Positions 8,115-17,310 are shown, counted from the first letter of the stretch. The stretch: DNA of 64,000 nt from Mycobacterium paraseoulense (GCF_010731655.1 NZ_AP022619.1:3782001-3846000), one strand, 5' to 3'. Notes: generated by a model from the sequence alone, not told the origin. A program made the numbers and translations.

Positions 8115-9191
8115 GTGAGCACACTGCCTCTAGCCGTGCCTCGGAGCTGGGACGAGATCACACCGGCCTGGATGTCGGCGGCCCTGGCCGGACACCATCC
8201 GGGCGTCGTCATCGACGACGTGACCGTCGACCTCCGCGACGACGGCACCAATCGGCGCGCCCGGCTGGCTCTGAGATATTCGGCCGGCTCCGGCCCGGCC
8301 ACTGTGTTCGTCAAGGCCGCAGACCCGGCGCACAAAGAGTTGATCCGGATGACCAGCGGGATGTTTCACGAGCCGCGCCTGTTCTCCTCCGGTGTCGAAC
8401 TGCCGCTCGAACACCCGGCCGTTTACACCGCTCTGATCGACGAGGACGCCTACGACTTCATCATGGTCATGGAGGACCTGAACGCGCGCGCCGCGGACCC
8501 GCGCGATTCCCTCCGGCCGCTGAACCCGGAGCAGGCCGCCGCCGGGGCGCGAGCCCTGGGCCGAATGCACGGCCGTTACTGGGGCGAGCGCGTCCTGCGG
8601 CATCCCGGCCTCGCCTGGCTGGAACCGATCCTGCCCTTCGAAGGGCTGCAGTACGCGCCGCTGCCCTCCGCTCTGGAACGCCTCGACGCCGACACTCCCC
8701 CCGAGGTGCTGGCGCTGACCATCGACCACCTCGTCGACTCGGTGTGGAAGCCCTACATCCGGACGCTCACCACATCGCCGCAGACCTTGCTGCACGGCGA
8801 TCCGCACATCGGCAACACGTACGTCACGCCCGACTGCGACGTCGGGTTTCTCGACTGGCAGATGACACGCCGCGGAAACTGGTCGCTCGACCTCGGCTAC
8901 TTCCTGCAGGGCGCCCTGACGGTCGACGAACGCCGGAAACACGAGCGCACCCTCCTCGAGGAATACCGCAACGCGCTGGGGCTGCCGGACGCTGAGCTGC
9001 CGTCCCGCGACGAGCTGTGGCTGCGCTACCGGGCGTCGGTCGCCCACGGGCTGACGCTGTGGCTGTGCACGGCCAGCGCCGGCGGCGGGCTGTGGCAACG
9101 CGTCGAGATCGCCGTCGCCCTGGCGCAGCGGTACGCGATCGCCTTCGGCGACTTGGAGAGCGCGGCGGCGATCGCGGCGATCGCGGGCTGA
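8115..9191 (+). CDS. Phosphotransferase of the aminoglycoside-phosphotransferase (APH) / choline-kinase-like fold
   Basis: A 358-residue kinase-fold protein starting at GTG 8115. The candidate ATP lysine is Lys67 (VFVKAAD), the catalytic loop HGDPHIGN has Asp229, and the metal-binding Asp247 sits in FLDWQ. Proteins of this group (DUF1679/EcKinase-like) phosphorylate small hydroxylated molecules; the substrate here is unknown. It is not evidence of aminoglycoside resistance. It is divergent from the TetR gene across a perfect inverted repeat and is probably repressed by it. Confidence 0.85.
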   Translation: MSTLPLAVPRSWDEITPAWMSAALAGHHPGVVIDDVTVDLRDDGTNRRARLALRYSAGSGPATVFVKAADPAHKELIRMTSGMFHEPRLFSSGVELPLEHPAVYTALIDEDAYDFIMVMEDLNARAADPRDSLRPLNPEQAAAGARALGRMHGRYWGERVLRHPGLAWLEPILPFEGLQYAPLPSALERLDADTPPEVLALTIDHLVDSVWKPYIRTLTTSPQTLLHGDPHIGNTYVTPDCDVGFLDWQMTRRGNWSLDLGYFLQGALTVDERRKHERTLLEEYRNALGLPDAELPSRDELWLRYRASVAHGLTLWLCTASAGGGLWQRVEIAVALAQRYAIAFGDLESAAAIAAIAG

Positions 9192-9200
9192 TCCTACGAG

Positions 9201-9362
9201 CTAGTCGGGTGGGCCGGGGGGATCCGGGGCGGCCGGCGGAGCAGGCGGCGCGTCCCCGAGATATTTGCGGAGCCGAAGCAGTTGGTTTACCACCATGCCG
9301 ATGCCGAGCAGCATCAGCCCCACCACTATTGCGACCACGATTGCGGCGCTCACAACCTCCAT
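9201..9362 (-). CDS. Small single-pass membrane protein with proline-rich tail
   Basis: A 53-residue reading frame from ATG 9362 to TAG 9201. Residues 5-25 (SAAIVVAIVVGLMLLGIG) form one clear membrane helix, followed by a basic patch (RLRK) and an acidic, proline-rich tail ending PDPPGPPD. The positive-inside rule puts the tail in the cytosol. It is convergent with the phosphotransferase gene and divergent from the CsbD gene. Composition and the clean helix suggest a real gene, but I know no named family. Confidence 0.55.
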   Translation of the reverse strand: MEVVSAAIVVAIVVGLMLLGIGMVVNQLLRLRKYLGDAPPAPPAAPDPPGPPD

Positions 9363-9414
9363 GATGGCAGGGTGGGGGTTTCAACATCTCCCTTTGCTGG
9401 GTAGCCACAGCGGC

Positions 9415-9588
9415 ATGAGCAACGAAGGCAAGCTGAAGAACAAGATCGAGGACCTGGGCGGCCGGGCCAAAGAGGCCATCGGCAAGGCGACCGGCGACCA
9501 CGACACCAGGGACGAGGGCCGGGCGGACCAGGCTAAGTCCAGCCTGAAGGACGCCGGGGAAAAGGTGAAAGACGCCTTCAAGAAGTGA
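9415..9588 (+). CDS. CsbD-family small stress protein
   Basis: A 57-residue, very hydrophilic Lys/Asp/Glu-rich protein beginning MSNEGKLKNKIEDLGG, with GRAKEAIGKATGD, the typical CsbD pattern. CsbD-like proteins are general-stress induced in Gram-positive bacteria; the biochemical role is unknown. The ATG at 9415 is chosen because the whole CsbD domain begins there. Its stop overlaps the GTG of the next cutinase gene (GTGA at 9585), an unusual pairing of a cytosolic stress protein with a secreted esterase. Confidence 0.88.
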   Translation: MSNEGKLKNKIEDLGGRAKEAIGKATGDHDTRDEGRADQAKSSLKDAGEKVKDAFKK

Positions 9589-10289
9589 GCACGCTCGCCG
9601 AGCTGCGCCGGCTGTCGGCGCTCGTCGGACTGGCGGCGCTGGTGGCCGGCGCGCTGGTGTCCAGCGCGCCCAGCCCCTCGGCGTCCGCCGACCCGTGTCC
9701 CGACGTCGAGGTGGTGTTCGCGCGCGGGTCGGGCGAGCCGCCTGGCATCGGGGGCATCGGGGGGTCGTTCGTGGACGCGCTGCGCTCGGAGCTCGGCTCG
9801 CGGTCGCTCGGGGTGTATGCGGTGAATTACCCTGCCAGCACGGACTTTTCGAGTCCCAACTTTCCACTGACGGTCATCGACGGCATCCGTGACGCCAGCG
9901 CGCACGTCGAAGCCACCGCCAAGAACTGCCCCAACACCCGGGAGGTGCTCGGCGGGTACTCCCAGGGCGCGGCGCTGGCCGGGTATGTCACCTCGGCGGC
10001 CGTCCCGGCGGGTGTGCCCGCGTCCGCCGTGCCGGCGCCCATGCCGCCGGACGTGGCGAACCACGTCGCCGCCGTCACCCTGTTCGGAACGCCGTCGGGC
10101 GACTTCCTGCAGAAGTATCACGCCCCGCCGCTCACGATCGGTCCGCTGTATCAGCCCAAGACCTTGGAGCTGTGCGCCCAGGGCGATCCCGTGTGCGGCA
10201 GCGGCACCGGCGACTTTGCCGCGCACGTCTCCTACGGGGTGAACGGCATGACAACCCAGGCCGCCAACTTCGCCTCCAGTCACCTGTAG
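9585..10289 (+). CDS. Secreted cutinase-family esterase (Cut5/Rv3724-like)
   Basis: A 234-residue secreted esterase. The N-terminal signal (LSALVGLAALVAGALVSSA) leads to the mature start ADPCPDVEVVFARGSG. The triad is visible: Ser126 in GGYSQGAA, Asp201 in CAQGDPVC, His214 in FAAHVSYG. An Ala/Pro/Val-rich insertion (about 137-155) distinguishes it from the cutinase at 5394. GTG 9585 overlaps the CsbD stop. The next gene is an Rv3725-like epimerase, the same order as cut5-Rv3725 in M. tuberculosis, so this is probably the cut5 orthologue, apparently intact here. Confidence 0.92.
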   Translation: MSTLAELRRLSALVGLAALVAGALVSSAPSPSASADPCPDVEVVFARGSGEPPGIGGIGGSFVDALRSELGSRSLGVYAVNYPASTDFSSPNFPLTVIDGIRDASAHVEATAKNCPNTREVLGGYSQGAALAGYVTSAAVPAGVPASAVPAPMPPDVANHVAAVTLFGTPSGDFLQKYHAPPLTIGPLYQPKTLELCAQGDPVCGSGTGDFAAHVSYGVNGMTTQAANFASSHL

Positions 10290-10316
10290 GCCGGACGGTC
10301 CTGCAAAGATCGCACC

Positions 10317-11315
10317 ATGCGCGTTGTGATCACAGGCGGTACGGGATTCGTCGGCGGATGGACGGCCAAGGCCATCGCCGACGCGGGGCACTCCATCCGG
10401 TTTCTGGTGCGCAACCCCGGCAAGCTGGAGACCTCGGTGGCCAAGCTGGGCGTCGACGTGTCCGACTTCGCCGTCGCCGACATCACCGACCGGGTTGCCG
10501 TGCGCAAGGCGCTGGACGGATGCGATGCGGTCGTGCACGGCGCCGCCCTGGTCGCCACCGACCCGCGCCAGACGATGCAGATGCTGACCACCAACATGCA
10601 GGGCGCCCAGAATGTCCTCGGTCAGTCGGTCGAGTTGGGCCTGGACCCCATCGTTCACGTGTCCAGCTTCACCGCGCTCTTCCATCCGGGCCTGGAGACC
10701 TTGACCGCGGACCTGCCGGTGGTCGGCGGGGCCGACGGGTACGGCACGTCCAAGGCGCAGGTCGACATCTATGCCCGGGGTCTGCAGGACGCCGGCGCGC
10801 CGGTGAACATCACCTATCCCGGCATGGTGCTCGGCCCGCCGGTCGGCGACCAGTTCGGCGAGGCCGGCGAGGGCGTCAGGGCGGCCGTGCAGATGCACGC
10901 GATCCCGGGCCGCAGCGCGGCCTGGTTGATCGTCGACGTCCGCGATCTGGCCGCCTTGCACGCGGCGCTGCTGGAACCGGGGCGCGGCCCGCGCCGCTAC
11001 ACCGCGGGTGGCCACCGGGTGCCGGCGGCCGAACTCGCGGCCATGCTCGGCGAGGTTGCCGGGACGCCCATGGTGTCCGTCCCGATTCCCGACACCGCGC
11101 TGCGCGTGGCGGGAGCGGTGCTGGACAAGGCCGGCCGCTTCCTGCCGTTCGAGACGCCCTTCACCTGGGCCGGGATGCAGTACTACACGCAGATGCCGGC
11201 ATCCGACGATTCACCCAGCGAGCGCGAGCTCGGCATCAAGTACCGGGATCCGCAGGAGACCGTGGCGGACACGCTGGCGGCGTACCGCGCGGCAAGCGGC
11301 CAAACCTCGTCCTGA
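10317..11315 (+). CDS. NAD-dependent epimerase/dehydratase family protein (Rv3725-like)
   Basis: A 332-residue extended short-chain dehydrogenase. The Rossmann motif TGGTGFVGG sits at residues 6-14, the active-site Tyr/Lys pair in GYGTSK near residue 140-145, and a preceding Ser in HVSSFT. The family oxidises or reduces sugar- or sterol-type alcohols with NAD(P). The substrate cannot be read from sequence. It follows the cutinase gene by 27 bp on the same strand. Confidence 0.85.
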   Translation: MRVVITGGTGFVGGWTAKAIADAGHSIRFLVRNPGKLETSVAKLGVDVSDFAVADITDRVAVRKALDGCDAVVHGAALVATDPRQTMQMLTTNMQGAQNVLGQSVELGLDPIVHVSSFTALFHPGLETLTADLPVVGGADGYGTSKAQVDIYARGLQDAGAPVNITYPGMVLGPPVGDQFGEAGEGVRAAVQMHAIPGRSAAWLIVDVRDLAALHAALLEPGRGPRRYTAGGHRVPAAELAAMLGEVAGTPMVSVPIPDTALRVAGAVLDKAGRFLPFETPFTWAGMQYYTQMPASDDSPSERELGIKYRDPQETVADTLAAYRAASGQTSS

Positions 11316-11445
11316 GGGACTTACGACTGCCGTAACCGGGCCCTAATGCCCTCGTGAGCCCTGGTGCACGGAGAGAACATCGCCATATCGATTCGGGTCA
11401 CGCGCGCCCAGGCCGGGTGACAGAGCCTCGGATTGGAGGTGCTTG

Positions 11446-12867
11446 GTGACCAAACTCATTCCGCCCCTGGATCTTTCATGGCTGTTGATCGAGTCGCCGG
11501 CCGGCACCACGCATGTCGGCGCCATGCTGCTGTTCAAGAAGCCGGCCGGCCGCGCGCCCATAGTGCGCGAGATCGTGGAGGCCTACCGGGTATGCACGCC
11601 GGCGCCGCCCTTCAACTACGTCCCGGAGCTACTCGGTCTGGGCGCGCCCCATTTCCGGGAGGTGACGCACTGGGACCCCCACTACCACATCGGACACCTG
11701 GCCCTCCCCGCTCGCTCCTCTTACGAGGACCTGCTGCGGCTCGTCGCCGACCTGCACGAGCCACAACTCGACCGTGACCGGCCGCTTTTTCGGTGTTGGG
11801 TGATCGATGGGGTACCGGACGGCATGTTCGCGATCTACACCAAGACCCATCACTCGATCATCGACGGCGAATCCGGTCTCAAGCTTCTCTACGCCGGGCT
11901 GAGCACGACCGCGGAGCGCACGGTCCCGACACCCGCCTTCGCGCTGGGCGCACCGGAACCCACGCCGCACCCGCCGACGCCCCTCACGGCGCGGATCGCC
12001 GACTCGATTCGCGGGACCGTCACGCAGGTCGAGGCGCTCAACCAGATTTCGGTCGGCGCGCTGCGCAAAGTGCTCGCGGGTCTCTTCCGATCGCATCTGG
12101 AGGGCAGTCTGCCGTTTGGGGCGCAGCACGCCCCGACCAACGCTCCGCTGCAGATCGGGCGAAGCTTCGCGACGCTTTCCCTGCCGCTCGAAGAGATGCA
12201 TGAGGTCGGCCGTCGCCTCGGGGCGACCCTGAACGACGTGGCGGTCACCGTCGTCGACGCCGGGCTGCACGCCTACCTACGCGAGACGGACCGGGCCTTT
12301 GCGCACCGCTTCATCGCGATGTGTCCGGTGTCGCTGCGCGCCGGCGGGGACACGGCGATCGGCACGCGAGTGTCGGCGGTGTTCCCGCGACTCGGAGAGC
12401 CCCAAGCGAGCATGTCGGAACGGATCCACCAGGTGGTCGACTCGGTCGCGGCGTGCAAGAAAGAACTCGGCCGCATGTCCAGCGAGGCGGCGCTGACCTA
12501 TGCGGCCGGGCTCGTCGCGCTCGCCGGCCTGGGTTCTTCCACGCACCTGGACCGCGTGGCCAACCCGGCGTGCAACCTCGTCATCTCCAATGTGGCGGGC
12601 GCCAAGGAGATCCGATACCTCAACGGCGCACGCCTGCTGGGCATCTACCCGGTTTCCGCCCTCGCGGCCTCGATCGGACTCAACGCCACCTTCGCGTCCT
12701 ACCACGACAGCATGGACTTCGGCTTCGTCGCCAACGCCGCGGCACTCGGTGACCTACCGCTCCTCGCGCGGTGCACGCGGCGGGCCTACGCAGAGCTGAA
12801 AGGGGCGGCGGGAGTGCGGACCCCTGCGCGCGCCAAGCCGACACCGCCCAGAGTTACGGCGTCTTAG
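11446..12867 (+). CDS. WS/DGAT-family acyltransferase (wax ester / triacylglycerol synthase-like)
   Basis: A 473-residue acyltransferase. The catalytic motif HHxxxDG is at His135-Gly141 (THHSIIDG); PLDLSWLLIE at the N-terminus and the C-terminal NLVISNVAGAKE (NVPGP-like) are standard family blocks. The GTG at 11446 is chosen because a strong GGAGGT lies 5 nt upstream; a TTG at 11443 is possible. Such enzymes esterify diacylglycerol or fatty alcohol with acyl-CoA, making storage lipid. Second member of the family in the window (see 31666). It has its own 130-bp upstream region. Confidence 0.9.
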   Translation: MTKLIPPLDLSWLLIESPAGTTHVGAMLLFKKPAGRAPIVREIVEAYRVCTPAPPFNYVPELLGLGAPHFREVTHWDPHYHIGHLALPARSSYEDLLRLVADLHEPQLDRDRPLFRCWVIDGVPDGMFAIYTKTHHSIIDGESGLKLLYAGLSTTAERTVPTPAFALGAPEPTPHPPTPLTARIADSIRGTVTQVEALNQISVGALRKVLAGLFRSHLEGSLPFGAQHAPTNAPLQIGRSFATLSLPLEEMHEVGRRLGATLNDVAVTVVDAGLHAYLRETDRAFAHRFIAMCPVSLRAGGDTAIGTRVSAVFPRLGEPQASMSERIHQVVDSVAACKKELGRMSSEAALTYAAGLVALAGLGSSTHLDRVANPACNLVISNVAGAKEIRYLNGARLLGIYPVSALAASIGLNATFASYHDSMDFGFVANAAALGDLPLLARCTRRAYAELKGAAGVRTPARAKPTPPRVTAS

Positions 12868-12959
12868 CGTCGCAGCGGCTGATCGCGCCGTGTATTGGCG
12901 GGCCACCGAAACGCATCGAACGCCACGTTAACCAGCGTCAGTTGTGTCATCCTGCGTTG

Positions 12960-15638
12960 GTGTCCGCTTCCCCGGCGGCCGCCCCTGCGGGGGTGGTGAC
13001 CTTCTTGTTCACCGACGTCGAGGGCTCGACCCGGCGGTGGGAGGAGGACCCGGATGCGATGCGGTTGGCCCTGGCCGCACATGACAGCGCATTACGGGGT
13101 GCGATTGAGGCGCACGGTGGCTGGTTGTTCAAGCACACCGGCGACGGCGTCTGTGCCGCATTCGCCTCCGCCCGATCCGCCGTCGATGCCGCCACCGCAG
13201 CACAGCTTGCGCTGGAGCTGCCGGTGCGCATGGGGCTGGCCACCGGCGAGGCGGAGCTGCGAGGCGCGGACTACTTCGGTGCCGTGCTCAACCGCGCCGC
13301 ACGGGTGATGGCCGCCGGGCACGGCGGCCAGATCCTGCTGGCCGAGTCGACTGCCGCGTTGCTTGCCGGCGTGGACCTGCTGGATCTCGGACTGCGGCGG
13401 TTGCGCGACCTGCCCAACCCCGTTCGGGTGTTCCAGGTGAGCGCACCCGGACTGCCGATGGACTTCCCGCCGTTGCGGGCGCTGGACACGAGCCTGGGCA
13501 ACCTGCGGCCTGCGACGACGAGTTTCGTCGGGCGCGAGGGCGAGGTCGGCGAGTTGCAGGACATAGTGCGTACGCATCGACTGGTGACGCTGACCGGGGT
13601 GGGCGGGGTCGGCAAGACGCGGCTGGCTTTGGAGGTCGCGACGCGCTTGACCGACGAGTTCCCTGACGGCGTCTGGATTTTCGAGCTGGCGGCGGTCACC
13701 GACCCGGCGGCTGTTCGCGACGCCGTCGCGGCGGTGCTCGGCGTCACGCGGCAACCCGACAAGACGATCGTCGATAGCGTGACCGCCGCGCTGGAGGACA
13801 AAGTGCGGCTGTTGGTGTTCGACAACTGCGAGCACCTGCGAGAGGCCACCGCCGACATCATGGAGGCCATCCTCGCGCGCTCGGCAACCGTGAAAATGCT
13901 TGCCACCAGTCGCGAAGGGTTGGGGCTCGCCGACGAGCAGCTCTGGCCGGTGCCCTCGCTGGACGTTGCGGCCGGATCTGACTCACCGGCGGTGAAGCTG
14001 TTTGCCGAACGCGCCCGCAGCGTGTCGCCGCGCTTCTCGCTGACCGACGCGGGAGCAGCGGCTGTAGAGATCTGTCGTCGGCTCGATGGGATTCCCTTAG
14101 CGATAGAGCTGGCCGCCTCGCGCATGGCGTCGATGACCCCGGACGAGGTCCGCGACCGGCTGGACCAACGCTTCCGGCTGCTGGTCGGCGCGCGCCGCGG
14201 TCTAGAACGGCACCAGACCCTGCGGCATGCCGTCGCGTGGTCCTATGACCTGCTGAGCGGCGATGAGAAGGTCCTTCTGGACAGATGCTCCGTGTTCGCC
14301 GGCGGGTTCGATCTCGAAAGCGCCTGTGTCGTAGGCGGATTCGACGACGAGTTCGCCGCGCTCGATCTGCTCGATGCCCTGGTCCGCAAGTCGCTGCTCG
14401 TCGCCGATCGATCGGCCGGGCGCACCAGGTTCTCGATGCTGGAGACGGTCCGCCAGTTCGCCGAGGAACAACTCGTGGCACGCGGGGAGGCCGCGGACGC
14501 GCGGAACGCGCACGCCCGGTACTTCGCCGGGCGCGAACCCGACATCATCTCGCTGTGGAACAGCCCTCGGCAGCGCGAGGCCTATGAATGGTTCAACACC
14601 GAAATTGCGAACCTGCGTGTCGGGTTTCGTTGGGCTGCCGATCAGAAGGATCTCGATGCCGCCGCAGCGATCGTCTTCACCGCGGCGCTCCTCGGATTTC
14701 TCGTCGAGAACGGCGAGGCGGTCGCGTGGGCCGAGGAACTCGTCGAACCGGCGCGCGCCGTGGATCATCCGCGGCTCGCCGTCCTGTTGGTGCTGGCGGC
14801 GCTGTGCTGGACCCAAGGGCGAATCGAAGACTCATTCGGCTACGTCATGACGGGCGAGGCGACGGAGATCGGTGGGCGCCAGAATGCCCCGTTCGGAATC
14901 GACAGTCTCTACTACGGCGTCTACCTCGTGATCGGCCAGCCGCAACGGTGCGTCGAGTTGTGCCGCGCGCACCGCGCCTCCGGCCGCGACACCCTCACCA
15001 TGTCGTGGACGCTGCTGGTCATGGCGCTCGTGATCGCGGGTTCCGCTGACGAGGCGAGGGCCACCGCAGACGGTCTGATCGAGGCCGCGGAGGCCACCGA
15101 CAACCCCTGGGCCATCTCGTACGCCCTGCTGGCCTACGGCTTCGCCTTCTGGGATGCCGAGCCGGACGCCGCACTGCAGGCACTTCGCCGCGGCCTGGCG
15201 ATCGCCCAAGACACCGGCATCTGGTGGAACGAGTCGTATCTCGCCTTGAACCTCGCCCGCCTCGAGTTCGAGCACGGTGACCCGGTGGCCGCGCTCGACT
15301 TCCTCATGCTGTCGATCCGTAACAACCACCATTCCGGCAACCCCGTCTCCATGCAGTCGCCGCTGGCGATTCTGGCGGTGCTGCTCAACCGCCTCGGGCT
15401 CCGGGAGGCGGCGGCCACCATCGTCGGCTATGCGTTGAGCCCGATGACCGGTGCGGTGTTTCCCCAGTTGGGGACCACCATCGCCGAGCTCCGGGATGCC
15501 CTGGGCGGACAACGCTACGAGGAGTTGGCCGGCATGGGCGAGTCGATGAAGACCGCCGCCATCGCGGCCTTTGCCTACGACGAAATCGACCAGGCACGAT
15601 CCTTTGTCGAGCAACGAAGCGGGAGGATCGACGGATGA
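12960..15638 (+). CDS. Class III adenylate cyclase - STAND/NB-ARC-type ATPase - TPR-like fusion
   Basis: About 892 residues. Residues 10-165 are a class III nucleotide cyclase domain with metal Asp19 and Asp62, adenine-site Lys58 and Asp104, and transition-state Asn111/Arg115, so all expected catalytic residues are present. Residues 185-520 are a STAND ATPase with Walker A at 213-220 (GVGGVGKT) and Walker B in LLVFDNCEH (about 284-292). The remainder is helical repeat. Mycobacterial relatives (Rv0386, Rv1358, Rv2488c) end in a LuxR helix-turn-helix; none is visible here, and the protein is shorter. GTG 12960 is the most plausible start (TTG 12957 also fits); no good ribosome site precedes it. 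The stop overlaps the next ATG (ATGA). Confidence 0.85.
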   Translation: MSASPAAAPAGVVTFLFTDVEGSTRRWEEDPDAMRLALAAHDSALRGAIEAHGGWLFKHTGDGVCAAFASARSAVDAATAAQLALELPVRMGLATGEAELRGADYFGAVLNRAARVMAAGHGGQILLAESTAALLAGVDLLDLGLRRLRDLPNPVRVFQVSAPGLPMDFPPLRALDTSLGNLRPATTSFVGREGEVGELQDIVRTHRLVTLTGVGGVGKTRLALEVATRLTDEFPDGVWIFELAAVTDPAAVRDAVAAVLGVTRQPDKTIVDSVTAALEDKVRLLVFDNCEHLREATADIMEAILARSATVKMLATSREGLGLADEQLWPVPSLDVAAGSDSPAVKLFAERARSVSPRFSLTDAGAAAVEICRRLDGIPLAIELAASRMASMTPDEVRDRLDQRFRLLVGARRGLERHQTLRHAVAWSYDLLSGDEKVLLDRCSVFAGGFDLESACVVGGFDDEFAALDLLDALVRKSLLVADRSAGRTRFSMLETVRQFAEEQLVARGEAADARNAHARYFAGREPDIISLWNSPRQREAYEWFNTEIANLRVGFRWAADQKDLDAAAAIVFTAALLGFLVENGEAVAWAEELVEPARAVDHPRLAVLLVLAALCWTQGRIEDSFGYVMTGEATEIGGRQNAPFGIDSLYYGVYLVIGQPQRCVELCRAHRASGRDTLTMSWTLLVMALVIAGSADEARATADGLIEAAEATDNPWAISYALLAYGFAFWDAEPDAALQALRRGLAIAQDTGIWWNESYLALNLARLEFEHGDPVAALDFLMLSIRNNHHSGNPVSMQSPLAILAVLLNRLGLREAAATIVGYALSPMTGAVFPQLGTTIAELRDALGGQRYEELAGMGESMKTAAIAAFAYDEIDQARSFVEQRSGRIDG

Positions 15639-16798
15639 AGAGCGTGACGTGCACGAATGCGAAGCTCGAAGTTATCGACGCCCCGACGCCGACCCCCGCC
15701 AAGGGGCAGTTACTGATCGACGTCCTGCGGTGCGGCATCTGCGGGTCGGATCTGCACGCACGCCGGCACTGCGACGAACTCGCCGACGTGATGGCCGAGT
15801 CGGGATATGACGCGTTCATGCGATCGGATCAGCAGGTGGTGTTCGGTCACGAATTCTGCGGCGAGGTGCTCGATTACGGTCCCGGCACTCGCAAGGCCCC
15901 GCGGCCCGGCACACGCGTCGTGGCCCTGCCGCTGCTGCGGCGCGGCAAAGAGGTGCACGGGATCGGGCTGTCCACCATGGCGCCGGGCGCCTACGCCGAG
16001 CAGCTTCTGGTCGAGCAGTCCCTGACGATCGCCGTCCCCAACGGGTTGCCCCCCGAGACGGCGGCGCTGACCGAGCCGATGGCCGTCGGGTGGCACGCCG
16101 TCCGGCGCGGCGAGGTGAAGAAGGGCGACGTCGCGATCGTCATCGGTTGCGGGCCAATCGGTCTCGCGGTGATCTGCATGCTCAAGGCACACGGAGTGCG
16201 CGCGGTGATCGCCAGCGACTTCTCGCCGGGGCGGCGCGCGCTGGCGACGGCGTGCGGGGCCGATATCGTCGTCGACCCCGCGCGGGACTCGCCGTACGCA
16301 ACCGAGGCGGGGCGCAAGCATCTGCGAGGCATCCTCGAGGCGTTCGACCTGGCCGTCGGGACGATCGAGAAGCTGCAGCGGCTACGGCTGCCGTGGTGGC
16401 ACGTGTGGCGCGCCGCCGAAGCCGCCGGCGCGGCGACGCCCAAGCATCCCGTCGTCTTCGAATGCGTCGGCGTCCCGGGCATCATCGACGACATCATTGC
16501 CCATGCGCCGCTGTTCTCGCGCGTCGTTGTCGTCGGCGTCTGCATGGGCGCCGACCGCATTCGACCGGCCATGGCGATCAACAAAGAAATCGACCTGAGG
16601 TTCGTGCTCGGCTACACGCCGCTGGAGTTCCGCGACACCCTGAATATGCTCGCCGACGGCAAGGTCAACGTGACGCCGCTGATCACGGGGACGGTCGGGT
16701 TGTCCGGCGTCGAAGCCGCGTTCGATGCGCTCGCTGACCCCGAGACGCACGCGAAGATCCTGATCGACCCCAAGAGCGACGCTATCCGGCCGGTTTGA
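15635..16798 (+). CDS. Zinc-dependent medium-chain alcohol dehydrogenase (Rv3726-like)
   Basis: A 387-residue MDR-family dehydrogenase. Catalytic zinc ligands appear in CGICGSD (about 32-38) and GHEFCGE (about 72-78). The NAD(P)-binding motif IGCGPIGLA lies at about 170-178. The four-cysteine structural zinc loop of classical alcohol dehydrogenases is absent. An extra helical stretch around 220-260 (LHRGILEAF region through LPWWHVWRA) is unusual. The ATG overlaps the stop of the cyclase-ATPase gene, implying coupled translation and suggesting the sensor protein acts in the same process. Confidence 0.88.
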   Translation: MKSVTCTNAKLEVIDAPTPTPAKGQLLIDVLRCGICGSDLHARRHCDELADVMAESGYDAFMRSDQQVVFGHEFCGEVLDYGPGTRKAPRPGTRVVALPLLRRGKEVHGIGLSTMAPGAYAEQLLVEQSLTIAVPNGLPPETAALTEPMAVGWHAVRRGEVKKGDVAIVIGCGPIGLAVICMLKAHGVRAVIASDFSPGRRALATACGADIVVDPARDSPYATEAGRKHLRGILEAFDLAVGTIEKLQRLRLPWWHVWRAAEAAGAATPKHPVVFECVGVPGIIDDIIAHAPLFSRVVVVGVCMGADRIRPAMAINKEIDLRFVLGYTPLEFRDTLNMLADGKVNVTPLITGTVGLSGVEAAFDALADPETHAKILIDPKSDAIRPV

Positions 16799-17168
16799 TC
16801 TCCAGGCCGACGTGCACCTTGTCGATGCCGCCGCGCACGATCGAGTGCGCGTAGAACCACCACGCGTGGTACCAGTACCGCCTGAGCACGGCGTTGTAGA
16901 CGCGGCGCGTCTCGGACTTCGGCAGGACCCGGGCGACGCCCTCGACCTCTTCGCTCTTCGGTTTGCCCAACGCGGCGCTCTTCGCGAGGGTAACCCGGGG
17001 CGTGTTGTTGATCCGCTTGGTCTTCCACGACCCGTCGTCGGTGATCACCAGCAGCGTGTCGCCGTCGGGCACACCCCAGATCGGTGTCGGCTTGCGGCGG
17101 CCGTCCTTGGTGAACGTCGTCAGCAGCAGGTACTTCGATTGGATGACGTCGGCGAAAGTCGGAGGCAC
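16782..17168 (-). CDS. PPOX-class split-barrel flavin/F420-dependent enzyme
   Basis: A 128-residue pyridoxamine-phosphate-oxidase-like split barrel, resembling the PPOX-class F420 family (Rv2061c type). Typical strands are LLLTTFTKDGRRKPTPIW near the N-terminus and LLVITDDGSWKTKRI, with NTPRVTLAK after it. The GTG at 17168 is preferred because GGAAGG lies 6 nt before it; a GTG at 17216 would add 16 residues with no ribosome site. It likely uses F420H2 or FMN to reduce a small substrate. It overlaps the zinc dehydrogenase 3' end by 17 nt, convergently. Confidence 0.8.
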   Translation of the reverse strand: MPPTFADVIQSKYLLLTTFTKDGRRKPTPIWGVPDGDTLLVITDDGSWKTKRINNTPRVTLAKSAALGKPKSEEVEGVARVLPKSETRRVYNAVLRRYWYHAWWFYAHSIVRGGIDKVHVGLEIKPAG

Positions 17169-17254
17169 GGGCTTCCTTCCGTTACGTGACTGTTGGTAAC
17201 CCAATTCCCCGATCACGCCACTTCCTAATCCTGCGACCCCGCCACGCTAGACTC

Positions 17255-17270
17255 TTGGGCGATCGCCCAA
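17255..17270. promoter_or_regulatory. Perfect 16-bp palindrome, TetR auto-operator
   Basis: TTGGGCGATCGCCCAA lies 40 bp upstream of the TetR start at 17311. The identical 16-mer occurs inside a 20-bp palindrome upstream of the P450 gene (19131-19150). The shared site flanking both ends of a convergent TetR/P450 pair strongly suggests one regulator controls both. Confidence 0.85.
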
Positions 17271-17310
17271 CCGCCCGCACACCCCGGTCCAACGACAGGA
17301 AGCCAACACC

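Noticed and set aside
8115..9191. Aminoglycoside resistance gene
   Set aside because: The HGD fold is shared by many small-molecule kinases; sequence and context do not indicate drug modification.
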